Assembly (NCBI GenBank): GCA_022605425.2
Contig: CM061251.1
Coordinates: forward strand, 155,001 to 219,000
Source: Hamiltosporidium tvaerminnensis
Taxonomy: Eukaryota > Microsporidia > Dubosqiidae
DNA length: 64,000 nt
Direction: 5' to 3'
Positions 34,105 to 46,525 of the stretch are shown here, piece after piece. The translations under genes and the position numbers were made by a program. The notes below the pieces were generated by a model. The model had not been told where the DNA came from and made no database searches. It saw only the letters and a list, made by a program, of their open reading frames with translations. The first letter of the stretch is position 1, and every line of letters starts with the position of its first letter.

Positions 34105-37100
34105 AATGATCGTTTTATTAATTTAATTGCTTTTTTATTTTCAATTTATGTGGAAAAGTGTCTGATTTATTTAAAATATTATTAGATTGGCTTAATCAGT
34201 ATAATTTTGATAAATTAAATTGTTTAATCTAAAATATATAAATTAAAAAAATTCTCATTAACACTTATTAAATAGGAATAATTGCCTTTAATTTACTATA
34301 GATTTTTACCATGCTTCTATATTTTATTAATTAATAATTATAAATCGAATTGATCATACAATATTATTAAAATCCGAAATACTTTGTATTACATTGAAAT
34401 TTTCTTTAGTAAAATTAAGCAAAATGATTTCATATTAAAATAATAGTTAAATTTAATTAAATTATGGAATGTAAAATATCTTACAGTAAAAAAAATATTT
34501 TGATTCAATAAAATAACTTGTGTTTCTGTTTCACGCGATTATTTTTATTAATGAAATAATTTGCAATTTCATATTTTTGAGGCTAATTTTGCACATTGGA
34601 ATTGTAACAAAAAGTAAGAACATATCTAACCAAAATTGCATTACTCTAATATAAAAAAGTATGATACTTTATATATAGATCTTTGAATATTTTAAATACG
34701 ATCTCTTCTTTGTGTATCTCATAAACTTTCAAATTGCAATTTAGACTGAATGATTTTGAAGGGCTTAGAAATGTTTATTTATATTTTCACATATTATGAT
34801 AACATACTCTTTTGTTTTTTCACGGTAGAAAAGAACTAGAATAAAAATATTTGGTCGATAATGCATCCTGTTTCATATAAATAATAGATGAGTCTGTTCT
34901 TATTACGTTTAAAAAATCTATTAGTGTCAATAAACGTGCTTCTAATGAAACTTCCATGATTAATTTAAAATTTGCAACAAATCTGGCATCGGAAATACAC
35001 ATTTCGGAAAATAATTTTTTCTCGACTTTTAAAGTCCAACTTACCTCAATAAAGAGCCAAAACAACATATTATAAGCATTTACATAAAATCCAATGGAAT
35101 TTGTGTATTATATATACTTTCTTTCTTTCTATCTATTGTATTGTTGGGTTCATTCTACCCTTTCCTGGCTTTGCTTGAAATTTTACTTATAATTCATATT
35201 TTGAGTATGGCGACTTGTTCCGGATTTTAGATTCATTGGTTTTGAATCTTGTACTTAACATTTTTTCTCATGGGCGTCTATATATAGAGGAGATATGGGT
35301 TTTTGTGTCTCCTAGGCCCTTGTATGAAATCCAGTGATACCCTTTCCCATTTCTTCACTGCATATGATAATTACTCAAAACCTCTTTTTGGAATAATTAA
35401 AGAGTTAAAATGTTGTTTTTTAGGAACTACTGACTGGGTGTATGTCATATTTCTTGAAGGCATTTGAAGCACTTGATGCAAATTCGACATTTTATGGTCA
35501 AATGACATTGTAGTTTATTATATCGGAGATGATTTTATCCAAGCACCAAAGAAACTGTCTAATTGATTGGAAAATAGGTTTTAATAATAGACATCTTAAT
35601 ATTCTATCCCAGCAGGTGATTTTATAAAGAGATTCAGACTTTGATGAGAGAATTTTTACTGCAACTCTTATTCAAAATAAAAATATTTTCTCTAGTATTC
35701 CAAATTTAACATATTTTTATATTCTGGTGTTCAGTTTTATTTTCGAATAAAAATTTCATGAATTTACGAACAGAGCGATTATTACTCGTTTCGCCAACTT
35801 TAATTCATATCGATTTTTTAAAAATAAATGCAAGAAGTTTTTCATCAGATTGTCTCGTCCGTTTTAGCCATGCCGGTAATTTTATTACAGTAGGTCGCCA
35901 TATATCTAGGGATTTACTAGATTTATTACATGTTTGAGCTTCTTCTTCTACACCCAAAAGTATCTTTTTATTATGTATTTAACAAAAATTTGCTTTCAGA
36001 CGACTCTAAATTAAATTTCATTGGGCATTTGAAGGTATCACTGACAATACCAAACTAATTATTTATAGCTTTAATGGCTTAGCGAGCCTTTTCTATTTCG
36101 TTAATATATTTTCTGTTTAATATTCTTTCCTTGAATATCTTTTGATAAATCTTTACAACATTTATTTTACTTGAAAAAACTCTTTTCTATTGAAAAAGAT
36201 ATTTTATCATTATCGATCTCCATTAGTTTTTCTTTTTTAGTCGATATTTATCTATATATTCCTAGACGAATCCATTCTTGACAAGCCTTATGCTTACTTC
36301 GCAAACTCCATTGTATTTACTCTTTTCTGATTTGTTTAAGTAGAGACCTATGTGTTTTATATTTTTTCTTAAATTTATCCTGTTTTTTAACACTATGCGC
36401 TAACATAGCCTAACCATATGAAATTATTCGGTTCAGTCAAGGTAATTCAATGTGACAGTTTCTTATTTATGTCGCTATTAATTGTCCCATGAAATAAAAT
36501 TCTTGCATTTACTTTCATGTTGAAAGCCACTTAACTTTTGATATCAGCATAATGTCGAATAACTTCTACTATTTCCTATAATTTTTAGACCTCTACTTCT
36601 TCTCAAAATTAAATTTGTTATCACACAACGTATAATTTGCCCTTGACTTTTTATACATATTTTGAAACATATAACTCCGATAATTCTTTAACCTTGTCTG
36701 TTATATATGCAACTTTGAACTTTTTCAACAAGGATCTTAAATAAAAATCAAGAGGTGAGGCTTGGTCGTATATGATCAGAATTCGGATATATTTGTAGTA
36801 TTCTACTACAAAAAAAAGGTTTTTTAAATTTTTTTATAAAATATAAAGTTATATTCTATTTACCTCCTAATGGTGGAAGAAAGAAACAAACAAAAACCTG
36901 AAGAAATTCTTTAAATAAACCTTATCATCGAATTAACTCTTTACTTAAACGGATTGGCAAACTTTTTATTTTAAAGATGGAAGCCTGTCTCTTTCAAAGA
37001 AACCTTTTATCAGGGTCCCTCGACCAAGGTTACGACAGTACTGATACCTTTAAATAGTTCACATTAAGATCTCGCACAAAAATAAATCACAGCAAATAAA

Positions 37101-40100
37101 CTAAGCGTGACAAATTAACTTCTTATGCAGTTCATTCTTTGTTTGTGCCATTCATTTTATAGGCTTTATCCAAATATAAATTGCTTACATTGATATAGCT
37201 TTAATGAATATTAGAATGGAATTGGGAGTTCGATTCGCAATGTAAATTATCAAACAAGCAACGATTTCTTAATAACAGTTTCTGAAAACTCAATTTATGT
37301 CGCCTCTATTGTTTAAATAGGTATATTTACGAAGGTTCAATAAAGCCTATACTTTGATTTTTCCCTTCTATTAGTGTTAACATTTAGATTTCGGATAGCA
37401 AATCAAAGTTTTCTATAGGCGCCAAATACCCCTTGGTATATATTCCTTTGTTAAATATTGGGGTTTAACATACGAACGATGGCTCGGTGTCGGTATATTC
37501 TTGTGAAATGCCTCTAAAAATCGAATACTTAAGCTGGCAGTAAAAAATTGAACTGAATCCTGTTATGAACAACAACTTTTATAATTTTAGAGAATTTTTA
37601 AAGTGATTTCAATTTCTTGAATTAAATATAAATCCATCAGTTCAATAGCTTTCTAGTTGAGAAATCTTTTTCTTTTAATGTTATTACTAAATCGTCCAAA
37701 TAAATAAAAAATTAGCTGAAGAATATCTTATACAAAAGTATTAAATATTTCTCAGCATTAATTGTTTCATCATTAATTTACAATTTTAGTATCATGCACT
37801 TATGTTTTAATACGGTTAGCATATGTTAGAATATCCAAGCTTTAGTATAACCCAAGATGATATCGAATTTGGATCAACTCAAAAATTAGATTCTCTTTTT
37901 TTCAATTCTTCACACTTTCATAAACCATTAAGTTTTTTTTACCAAACATTTTTAAACGCCTTATCTTAACTAGAGCCTTAAGAGATTTTTTTCAGTTTAA
38001 AAAAAATTTAAGTTCGAATGTTTTTCGAAGTCATTTTGTATCAGAAACGATGTTTTTTTCGACTGATGTGTTTTTTTGGGAAAATCTTTGAAATATATAC
38101 ATTAAACCTTACTTGTTATGTTTTATTCCAAGAAGATCTGGGATATTACTTGCGATTTATCTCTTTGTAGGGTTACGCGCAGTCTTTGATCCCTGTAGAG
38201 GCTTTAATATATGAAGGTACACCATAACCTCTCATTTTTGCAAAATATTTAGTTTATCAAGAGCCAAAACTTAGTTGACAATAAATTTACATGGATGTTT
38301 CCGATTTGATTTGCCACTATTTAATTCTTTATACGAAAAGGTTTTTTATATTCGCACTATATATTTAACGGGTTAATGTTTTAGATAATGTCATTGCGAA
38401 CACTTTCGAGTAGATAATTATCTATTCTACATTCCTCTCTATATTCTTAATTTATAGTTACTTTGTTTTAATTACCACTGACCACTATATCGGATCGATA
38501 GTATCTGTAAATTCAAATATTACATTGTACCACCAAGAAGCACGTCTAAACCTTTTTACAAATACTTAAAATATATTTTATTTAAAAAATACAACTTTAA
38601 TCAACTACTAGGGCCGGCTTCTATTAAATTGAAAATTTCTTAATCCATTGTGCACATCCATTCATCTATGGCTTTACTACATATTTTTATAATTTTTTGC
38701 AATAGATTTCCGTAGAGAAATCTTCTGAGGCGAGAAATTAATACAAACCGGTGTATTTAGGGATTTTTAATCTGTAACGGAATGGTTTTAATATGTGTTT
38801 CGACCAGGTAAAGATGTTAACCGATTGAATTAATATATTTTTAGATCAATCTTTAATTTATCATTCTTTCCAAAATTCTACAACATTTTTAATTTTTTTT
38901 TTGCTTTCGATTTCTTTTTTTCACTGATAATAAAATTTAAACAAAACTTAAATAAATATTATGGTTCAAAATTAAACCAAATATTGTCGAGATATCCGAA
39001 GAGATCTATAATCTAAAAAGATTCGCTAATCAAACACTTTGTTGCTTTCGTCATATGAAGTTACATAGGAATTAAATAAAATATACAGGTAAATTTATGA
39101 AAAAGAGAGTTTGTTCTTAATATATTACATAGCTTATAATATACTATAATTCATAATCAGATAGAATTCAAATTTTTCAATAAAATGTCTTAGCTTTATT
39201 GTTTATTTATTAGGTTTATAGCGGATTAAATAATCATAGATTTATTCCGGATCACATAATTTTTAATTTAAATCAAAATATTTTAAAAAATATGATTAAA
39301 AAGATCGAAAAGTATAAAGAAACTAATAATTTATGATTCTGATTATTAAACTTTTTTTGTAACTTTTAATAATTTGAAATCTTGAATTGCCTGGGTTTTA
39401 GTGAATTGATAATTTTTTTTAGAAGTATCATGAAAGTTAGATATATATTCTATATGGCTTATTTCAAATTAAATAATTGTAATAACATTCATTTAATTGG
39501 TTTCCGTGTAAATTCTTGGATAAAATATTAATACATCATTACGAATGTATTTAAGAAATTTATCCCGAGGAAACAAACTTTTTATTTATTGTCGTATTTT
39601 ACTCTGCCTCTCCCGTCAAGAAATAAAAAAGCTATATTAAAATGCCGCTTTCCCAGACCCCTGATCAATATTTTTGTATTTAAAAGTAAAATTTAAAAAT
39701 TTCCTCGTTCCAATTAAATTATAATATTCTAAATACTTGGGTTTCGAAGAATTTCTTATTAATCTTTTACTCATTTTTTTATTGATATTTTCTTATATTC
39801 CATCGTTGTTCTTTATTATATTCTCTGTTAAGCTACATAATTTAGGGTGCATGCCTGTTAATAAAAGGAAAATAATATATTTTTTTGAAACCCTTTGATT
39901 TAAAATGTATTTTTAGTAACTTATGTCTTATTTTTCTTTATATTTTAAAATTTTCAAATTTTAGATTTTAGTTTAAAATACAAAGTTGTCATTAATAAAA
40001 GAAAAGTAGAAAAAATAAAAGAGAAGACAAATGTAATAAAATTAAAAAGAATAAAAGAAAAATAAAAAGTGGAGACAAATGTATAAAAATGGAATAAAAG

Positions 40101-40276
40101 AAAAATAGAAGAAAAATAAAAGAAAAAACATTAAAATTAGAATAAAAGAAAAAACATTAAAATTCAAAATTTTTTATATTTTTTATTATTTAATGCTAAT
40201 TTTTCGTAATATTTTTCTAATTTTTATTAATTCATTCTTTTTTATAATTTTTTATAATTTTTTTCGTTTTCTTTTT
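34105..40276. other. 6-kb region without a supportable gene
   Basis: The longest gene-poor stretch of the window. The part at about 35.1-38.3 kb is less A+T-rich and less poly-T-rich than its surroundings, and minus-strand fragments are suggestive of a very old retroelement, but no domain survives that I would name. An A/G-rich segment of AATAAAAGAAAAA-type words lies at 39.98-40.17 kb. Confidence 0.45.
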
Positions 40277-40413
40277 TTTATTCTTTTTTAAATCGGTTTC
40301 AATATATTTTTTTAATTTATTTAAAATTTTTTTTCGGTTTAAAACTGTTTTTTTATTTAAAAATTTTAAGTTATCACAAAATATATATTGAAACCGATTT
40401 AAAAAAGAATAAA
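40277..40413. repeat. 31-bp perfect inverted repeat (long hairpin)
   Basis: Arms at 40277-40307 and 40383-40413 are perfect reverse complements containing ATATTGAAACCGATTT, separated by a 75-bp A+T-rich spacer. It could be a MITE relic, a cruciform-forming element or the stem of a transcript. Confidence 0.8.
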
Positions 40414-40956
40414 TACGGACATTTTTGCGATTTCATACGATTTAGAGCTGCGATGATCTGCTAGATTTTACTTTTGGTCAGGGTAAAATTCAGCAGGGAG
40501 ATTCAATATTCAATATAAAATACGACAATTATTATTAAAACTGAAAATTTTAATTGTTTAGCTATTTATATTGCTATATTGATTTCTAACGAACTAGAAG
40601 ATATCAAAAAATCAGGTATAAAAAATCCAAAAAATAAAAAGATATGACCAAAAACCTTAGTAATTGACTTACCAACAGAATATGCCATATGTTTCATTTC
40701 TCGGATTTCATAAATTCAATGAAAAACTAAACCGAAAAAAATGCAGACAAACTTTATTTTAGATAAAATATTAAAGCTTTTTAAATGTATATTCACAAAT
40801 AAAATGTTTAAACTAAGTCAAATGCATTTCTAACAGAAATTTCAAACATACAGAGATATTTAAGACCAAGGTAACCATTTAAAAATATAATTAAAAAAAT
40901 TGGAGATTTATAAAGAAATAAAAAATTTTATTTTCTTGAGAAATAGTCAACGAACA

Positions 40957-42627
40957 TTAAATTTCTATTTGCTTCATGGCTTTTCTAAATTGCTTTCTAT
41001 TTTTTTCACCTATATTTTCAAAAGAAAGTTTTACATCATCCATCCATACATATCTATTATATTGTTCAATTTTATCAAAAACCGATGTAATATCATGTTT
41101 GTCTAAACTCTCTGTTAATATTTTCAATTTAACATTTATTAACTCTGATTTTGCGGTTTGAGAGCTTATATATTCGAAAGCCTTCAATTTTATCAAATTT
41201 TTAGACTTTTCTTCAATATCATTGAGAATCAAAGGAAAGTTTAAAGTGGTTTTGTTTTTATACTCATTAAAAACAAGATTTAAATAACCAATTATATCAA
41301 AAAGCGATGTTTCAAAATTATTATTTTTTACTAATGAATCCCCAATATAGAGAAATAATAATATTGAATAGTAAAAATTATAATATGTAAATAATTTATA
41401 TTCTTCTGATATGGGATTTGGACTTAATTTATTTTTATTTTCATCAAAAAAATTAATATTATCCATGAATTCGGCAATCATTTTAAAGGTTTCGGGTTTA
41501 ACTTTATCTGAAATGTTATTTAGAGAGCAAAATATTTCCCTTATTAAATAATTTAAAATTAATAATCGTTCAAAATAAAAGTTGGAATATAAAATATCTT
41601 TGGTATCCCTTGAATCAATTTGTAATTTTCTGTATGTATCTTCAGCAATAATTATAAGCAAAAATGTAGGCAATGCAGAGTACAAATTCAGATGGTTATA
41701 GGAATTTTCAGAGTTAAATATAAAATTTAAGGCTGTCTGAAACTGAGGGAAAAAATGAAATACTTTATCTTGAAAATCATTCAAAAATAATTCAATCAAA
41801 TACTCTCCAACAATAATATTTATTTGTGATAAATTGGTTTCACAGTCACTCAAATACTCAAAATTAAATCTAACAAATAGAGCGATATTTGCCTTTAGGT
41901 GTACTATAAAACCGTAAACCTTTTCTTCTGCCGCCTGAGCTACGATTATTTCTTTAAAACTCATTAAGGATTCGTCATTATCAATCTTGAATAGCTCTTT
42001 GGATAGTGTTTGCAGCCAAAAAAATATTATTTTTAAATTTAGATTTTTAAACGTCTTGTCAGTTGAAAATTTTTCTAAACAATTCATCCTGCTATCTAAT
42101 TCAAAAATTATCTTTTTCTCCAGAATTTCAGATATTTTTGATAAAAAATATTCGTGTTTTTTATCATCATCATCAGATTTATATATTCTTTCTAATTCAT
42201 CTTCATTGGAGGAAATATCATCAATGTTCCCTACAGATCCGGTTTTGTCGTGTTTAAATGCTAGATTTTTTTTTGTTGTAATTTCAGCTCTATTAACTGA
42301 AAATGAACAGCTAGAAACTTTTGATGTACATTTACTACCACTTTTTACCTTTTTTTTGTGCTGTAACAAAATTTTAGATACTCTTTCACAAACATTCAAA
42401 TTTCCTTTATTATTTCTTCTGTTTTTTTCGATTTTTTTAAATCTAGAAATATTTGAATCCCGGATTCTGATTCTACCAACATTTTTATGCTCGAAAATCA
42501 TTTTTTTTCTTCTTAAATGAGTATTAGAAACTTCTAGGAAGAATAATATCACAATTATTAGTGATAGACACATCGTGGGTGTTAATTTTAATGTTATGAA
42601 ATAACAATTATTTATAGTTTTTTTCAT
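40957..42627 (-). CDS. secreted protein of unknown function, paralogue 1
   Basis: 556 residues in the longest ORF. The paralogue at 54146-55735 starts directly at its signal peptide, so Met19 (MCLSLIIVILFFLEVSNT, ATG at 42571-42573) is the likelier start. After the signal comes a Lys/Arg-rich low-complexity region (to about residue 150), then a helical domain of about 400 residues shared with the paralogue. Shared strings include KHEYFLSKISEILEK, YSNFYFERLLILNYLIREI, FCSLNNIS, NPISEEY, LFTYYNFYYS and LNDIEEKS. No enzyme motif, transmembrane segment or known family is recognised. It is probably a lineage-specific secreted protein of a type common in microsporidian host-interaction repertoires; function is unknown. 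Expression is not shown. Confidence 0.75.
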   Translation of the reverse strand: MKKTINNCYFITLKLTPTMCLSLIIVILFFLEVSNTHLRRKKMIFEHKNVGRIRIRDSNISRFKKIEKNRRNNKGNLNVCERVSKILLQHKKKVKSGSKCTSKVSSCSFSVNRAEITTKKNLAFKHDKTGSVGNIDDISSNEDELERIYKSDDDDKKHEYFLSKISEILEKKIIFELDSRMNCLEKFSTDKTFKNLNLKIIFFWLQTLSKELFKIDNDESLMSFKEIIVAQAAEEKVYGFIVHLKANIALFVRFNFEYLSDCETNLSQINIIVGEYLIELFLNDFQDKVFHFFPQFQTALNFIFNSENSYNHLNLYSALPTFLLIIIAEDTYRKLQIDSRDTKDILYSNFYFERLLILNYLIREIFCSLNNISDKVKPETFKMIAEFMDNINFFDENKNKLSPNPISEEYKLFTYYNFYYSILLFLYIGDSLVKNNNFETSLFDIIGYLNLVFNEYKNKTTLNFPLILNDIEEKSKNLIKLKAFEYISSQTAKSELINVKLKILTESLDKHDITSVFDKIEQYNRYVWMDDVKLSFENIGEKNRKQFRKAMKQIEI

Positions 42628-44079
42628 TTTCTAAAAATAGAATATTTTTTGATCCATTTGATTGGTTTTATTTCTTTAGAGAAAAACGAAGAATTATATT
42701 TTCTCCTTAAATTATGTCTTTTAAATTAAATATTTTGTCATTCTTTTAGTTGTAATTTGTTTTAGAATTAACGGTTTTACGTATTTACAATAATTTACAC
42801 TATAGCCACGGTTTATTTTCGACTACCTGTTAAGTTCGTTTTTCAGAGATTAATTTTATATTCAACAAAGAAATAAAAATTGAATAAATTTCTTTTGGTA
42901 AACATCATTGGTTTAGCTATAAAACTTTGCTACATTAGTCTGGATTTTATAAACTGTCATGCTTTGTTTACTTGTATATTTTTAGTCTTTTATATCCGCA
43001 TTTTGGCCGTCTCTAAGCAATTTTATAGTAAATTTACAAAACATATTTTAGTTATTAAATTTTCAATATCTGTATTAAGAAGTTTTAAATTTATAGTAGT
43101 TGTAACGGATTATTTTGTTTGCTCAATCAAGCTCACCATCTATATTCATAACTTCGCTTGGTTTTGTATCCATTTATTTGAGTGAAGAATTTTCTATGTC
43201 TGAAAAAACTGTTCTTTTTAACGATATATTGTATTGGTTATTCATTGTATAAATTCTTAGTCATTTTTATTAAAACTTTTTTAATTTAATCAAGTATAAA
43301 GTTCCACAAACTATTCAAGCAATAATTGTTTTATACAGTTATCATTGAGAATATAAATAAATTGCACGGAAGAATGATAGAAAGGCTTAAATCTTATCAT
43401 AAAATTTTATATTAAACTGTAGATTCTTAAAAAAAAAACAGAACAAATTCATTTAAATTTTTTTCAAGAATGGAAACTTTAGAAAAATGAAAAAAAAAAC
43501 ATTATGTTATTCTTGATAAATAGTACAATGCAGAAGCACATTCACGAATTTTATTGCAAATGTTTTTTTGAACCAACAGAATCTTTTTAATAATTTTCTA
43601 TTCAGTTCGACTCACTATTATTGTTATAAGTTTTAAAAACAGATAGAAGAGGCCTATTTTAATTCGAGCACTCATATTGGTGTCTTGTAGTATTTTAACC
43701 AATTAAAGATTTCGAGTCTTTGCCGTTGTCGTCGGGACATTGCTGAATTATATAAATGAATGATGATATGATGGGTTTGTTCATATAAAAATTTTGACCC
43801 CAAGAATTATTTGCTCGATAATATTTCTCTTTGCGATTTTGGATGGATTAATATGCTCTTGATGTAGTTGTTTTCACGATATACACTTATTGATTAAAGT
43901 AAATAAAAATATTAAAAATTCAATTTAATTATAAAGTAACAGTTGAAACTCATTAAATAATAGAATTATAATACTTTTTTATTTAAATCCAAAATATTAT
44001 AAATATTTTCATATTTAAAACTTTAGTGTCGCATTTAAATATTTATTTAATAAATTTCTCATTCAAAATGTTTTTATCA
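42628..44079. other. spacer between paralogue 1 and the transposon block
   Basis: No supported gene. The 101-codon hydrophobic ORF at 42880-43185 has no motif and is likely chance. Confidence 0.45.
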
Positions 44080-46330
44080 TAATATGCATTTTCTTCTTTT
44101 AAATCCGATTCGATATTTATGTTTATATTCAGTTCTTCTATCCAAAATTTTAGGTTCTTTATTTTTTGTTTTAAAATGTTTAACACAATTTCCACGTTAT
44201 TCGGTTGTATTAAAGGGGGTGTTGGCTCCTAGTGCGACTTAACTTTTTCCTACCATCCACTGGCCCGCTTTTCCAGCTCTCTTCAGCATTTATTCCTGAC
44301 TAAGTTCTCTTGGTCGTTAAAGGAAATATCTCGACTGTCTTATTAAGTACTATTAACTAATATATGTCTTTATATTCGTGGGTATTTATACTCTTTTAAC
44401 ATATTTACGTGGGTATTTTGTCACAATACCATTCCAGTTTATCCCAAAGGAAATTATCTCAACACTTTACTTATATATAAAAAAACTCATTTGCTAATAG
44501 GTCATATTTCCTAAGTTTTTCAGTTTCAACTATTTGAAATGAATCTTGTGAAGTAATTCCTACTTCAATTAGTTCTTAACTGTTCTTCCTCTTATCTAAA
44601 GTAAATATTTTCGATTTATTACACCGAATCTTGAAATCGGTTTTTATCTTGGTGTCCCCTTTTATCTGCTTATGCTCGTTTTCAAGAATTTCTTGCACCG
44701 AGTGGTTTCTAATCCGTTTTGAAGACTTAAACTTGTATCTATTTAGCAGAATAAGGTGCAGGCATCAAACCACTCCAGTATGTCGTCGGGTAAAGTCATA
44801 GTCTAGGATTTTCTCATATCGAGTCGCCAAAGGGTCCGTTGTTTCACGAGATTTGATACAGTCTTGGCAAATATCTTCTGACCCACATAATACATTTCTA
44901 TCCTGTATATAGCAGAACACTGCTTCATTGCGTGGCCTAATATTCCCTTTTTTTAGCCCCCTAGAAGAGTCACTAAAACTTACAAGCTCATTTTTTCTTG
45001 CATTATATAACTTTGAATGAAGTTTTCGTTTTTCTATTTCGTTATATAGTTTTGCAAGTTGAGCTTTTTCTAAATTCTTCATAGTGACTTCTTCCAGCCT
45101 ATATTTTATTTTAGGAAGCCTTTTATTAGTCGAAGATGGGTTTTATTAGTATTCTTCACCTTAAAGATTGCTGCTCTTCTAGTTGATATTTTTTTACTTT
45201 TTTCACGACTATCCAAGAGCTGCAGAAGCATATGTTCACTTCACAACTTAAGACTATGAAGACATCTTCCAAGTTCTGTTTTAGAGGGTATAAACGCTCA
45301 TTGTAACCTGGGTTTTATGTATATTATTCTTACCAACACTGCACGCACAGCATCATTTATTTTAGAGAAGTCAGCCGGTTCAAGCCGAAGTAATACTATG
45401 TGATAGTCGATCGACGATATCGCATGTTGATTAATTGCAGAAAATAAATTGTTTACATTTGGTTTTGTGCAACAAAGTCTCTTTAGTTGTGGTATCCCTT
45501 CGCTCTGTATTTTATTAAGCGACTTACTTGTTGGAATTCCTCTGCTTCTCTATTTTTACAAGATATTTTGTACACATATTCCTTCAGGAAACTCGCAGTA
45601 TCTTCGCAACATGGATTATTTGTTTCCGACTTCTCTCTGTTTTTTCCTATTCTATATTGTTCATAAACTTCTTCACCTCCTCCGTCATCTTTTCCAATGT
45701 TTTATATATCTGGCAAAAGAGCTTAAGATCATCAATAATCAAAAAGTGATTGGTAGATTGAAATTGAATCTTGTTGCACTGTCACCTTTGTGTATTTTGA
45801 ATTAAGCCTTCGGCTCCATAGATCCATAAACAGCACAAAATAAATAGGAACAAAGTCTATTTCTAAAGAATCTTTCTCTCTGAATTCATGCCAATGTGTT
45901 TTTCCGACCCTACTGATATTATCAAGTTTCATTATGAAATAATTACCTTAATAAATCACAGAAACTTATCAGATAAATTAAGGTTGTAATGTATTGAGTA
46001 GAATAGGCTTGATCAATGAAACCATAAGCTTTTTTTTACATCCATCTAGTTGCCTTAAGATTTTTTCGTAATCTTCATTAAGAACATTATTATGAAGAGT
46101 CTGCTCTCAGCACACTTCCTGCAGCAATTAATTGGTTCTATGCAAGTAACCCTCGTCACTTATTCGATTTGCACGACTTTCGCTTTATATTTTGTAATTA
46201 ACTTATAGAGGTTAGACATATAAGTGATTGGCCTGTAGTCAGAGCCTCTTTACGCAATTCTTTTTGTATCAAATACATAAGCCCGCAGTAGAATTAATCA
46301 GTTTGTGTTGTTCCTTCTACACGAATGCCC
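44080..46330 (-). pseudogene. decayed RLE-type LINE copy (RT3), 5'-truncated
   Basis: On the minus strand it aligns from the middle of the RT domain to the C-terminus with the intact ORF at 46526-50287. The only open stretch is 44765-45082, covering AQLAKLYNEIEKRKLHSKLY and the Cys-rich region, where a CCHC cysteine has been altered. Many frameshifts and stops occur elsewhere. The 5' end of the copy stops near 46330, inside the sequence before the GTPQADWFYCGL-equivalent region. That is almost the same internal position at which RT2 begins. A 20/21-bp tandem array follows immediately. Confidence 0.85.
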
Positions 46331-46333
46331 TTT

Positions 46334-46486
46334 ATAAAATATAGGGTTTTTCGATCAATATAATAATCCTTGCAATCAATATAATAATTTTTCGATCAAT
46401 ATAATAATACTTGCAATCAATATAATAATTTTTCGAACAATATAATAATCCTTGCAATCAATATAATAATCCTTGCAATCAATATT
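46334..46486. repeat. 20/21-bp tandem array matching the Tc1 TIR tip
   Basis: About six units ending in AATATAATAAT alternate between two heads, CTTGCAATC and TTTTCGATC (or TTTTCGAAC). The first kind is the same as the outer end of the transposon TIR at 50299-50320 and 51700-51720. The array lies between RT3 and the 3' end of the intact LINE. Confidence 0.85.
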
Positions 46487-46525
46487 TATTTAATAAAATT
46501 CTGGGTTAAAATATTTTTAACATTT

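Noticed and set aside
37180-37270. tRNA gene suggested by GTTCGATTC
   Set aside because: No acceptor or anticodon stem can be paired around it.
35100-38300. Possible minus-strand gypsy-type reverse transcriptase
   Set aside because: A few words resemble an RT core, but alignment needs too many frame changes and no catalytic YxDD box was found. A frameshift-aware profile search would decide.
42880-43185. 101-codon hydrophobic plus-strand ORF
   Set aside because: Composition follows the A+T-rich background. No signal, no motif and no homologue recognised.
46334-46486. CRISPR-like array
   Set aside because: The 20/21-bp units are directly adjacent without unique spacers, and the organism is eukaryotic. 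It is a tandem repeat related to a transposon end.
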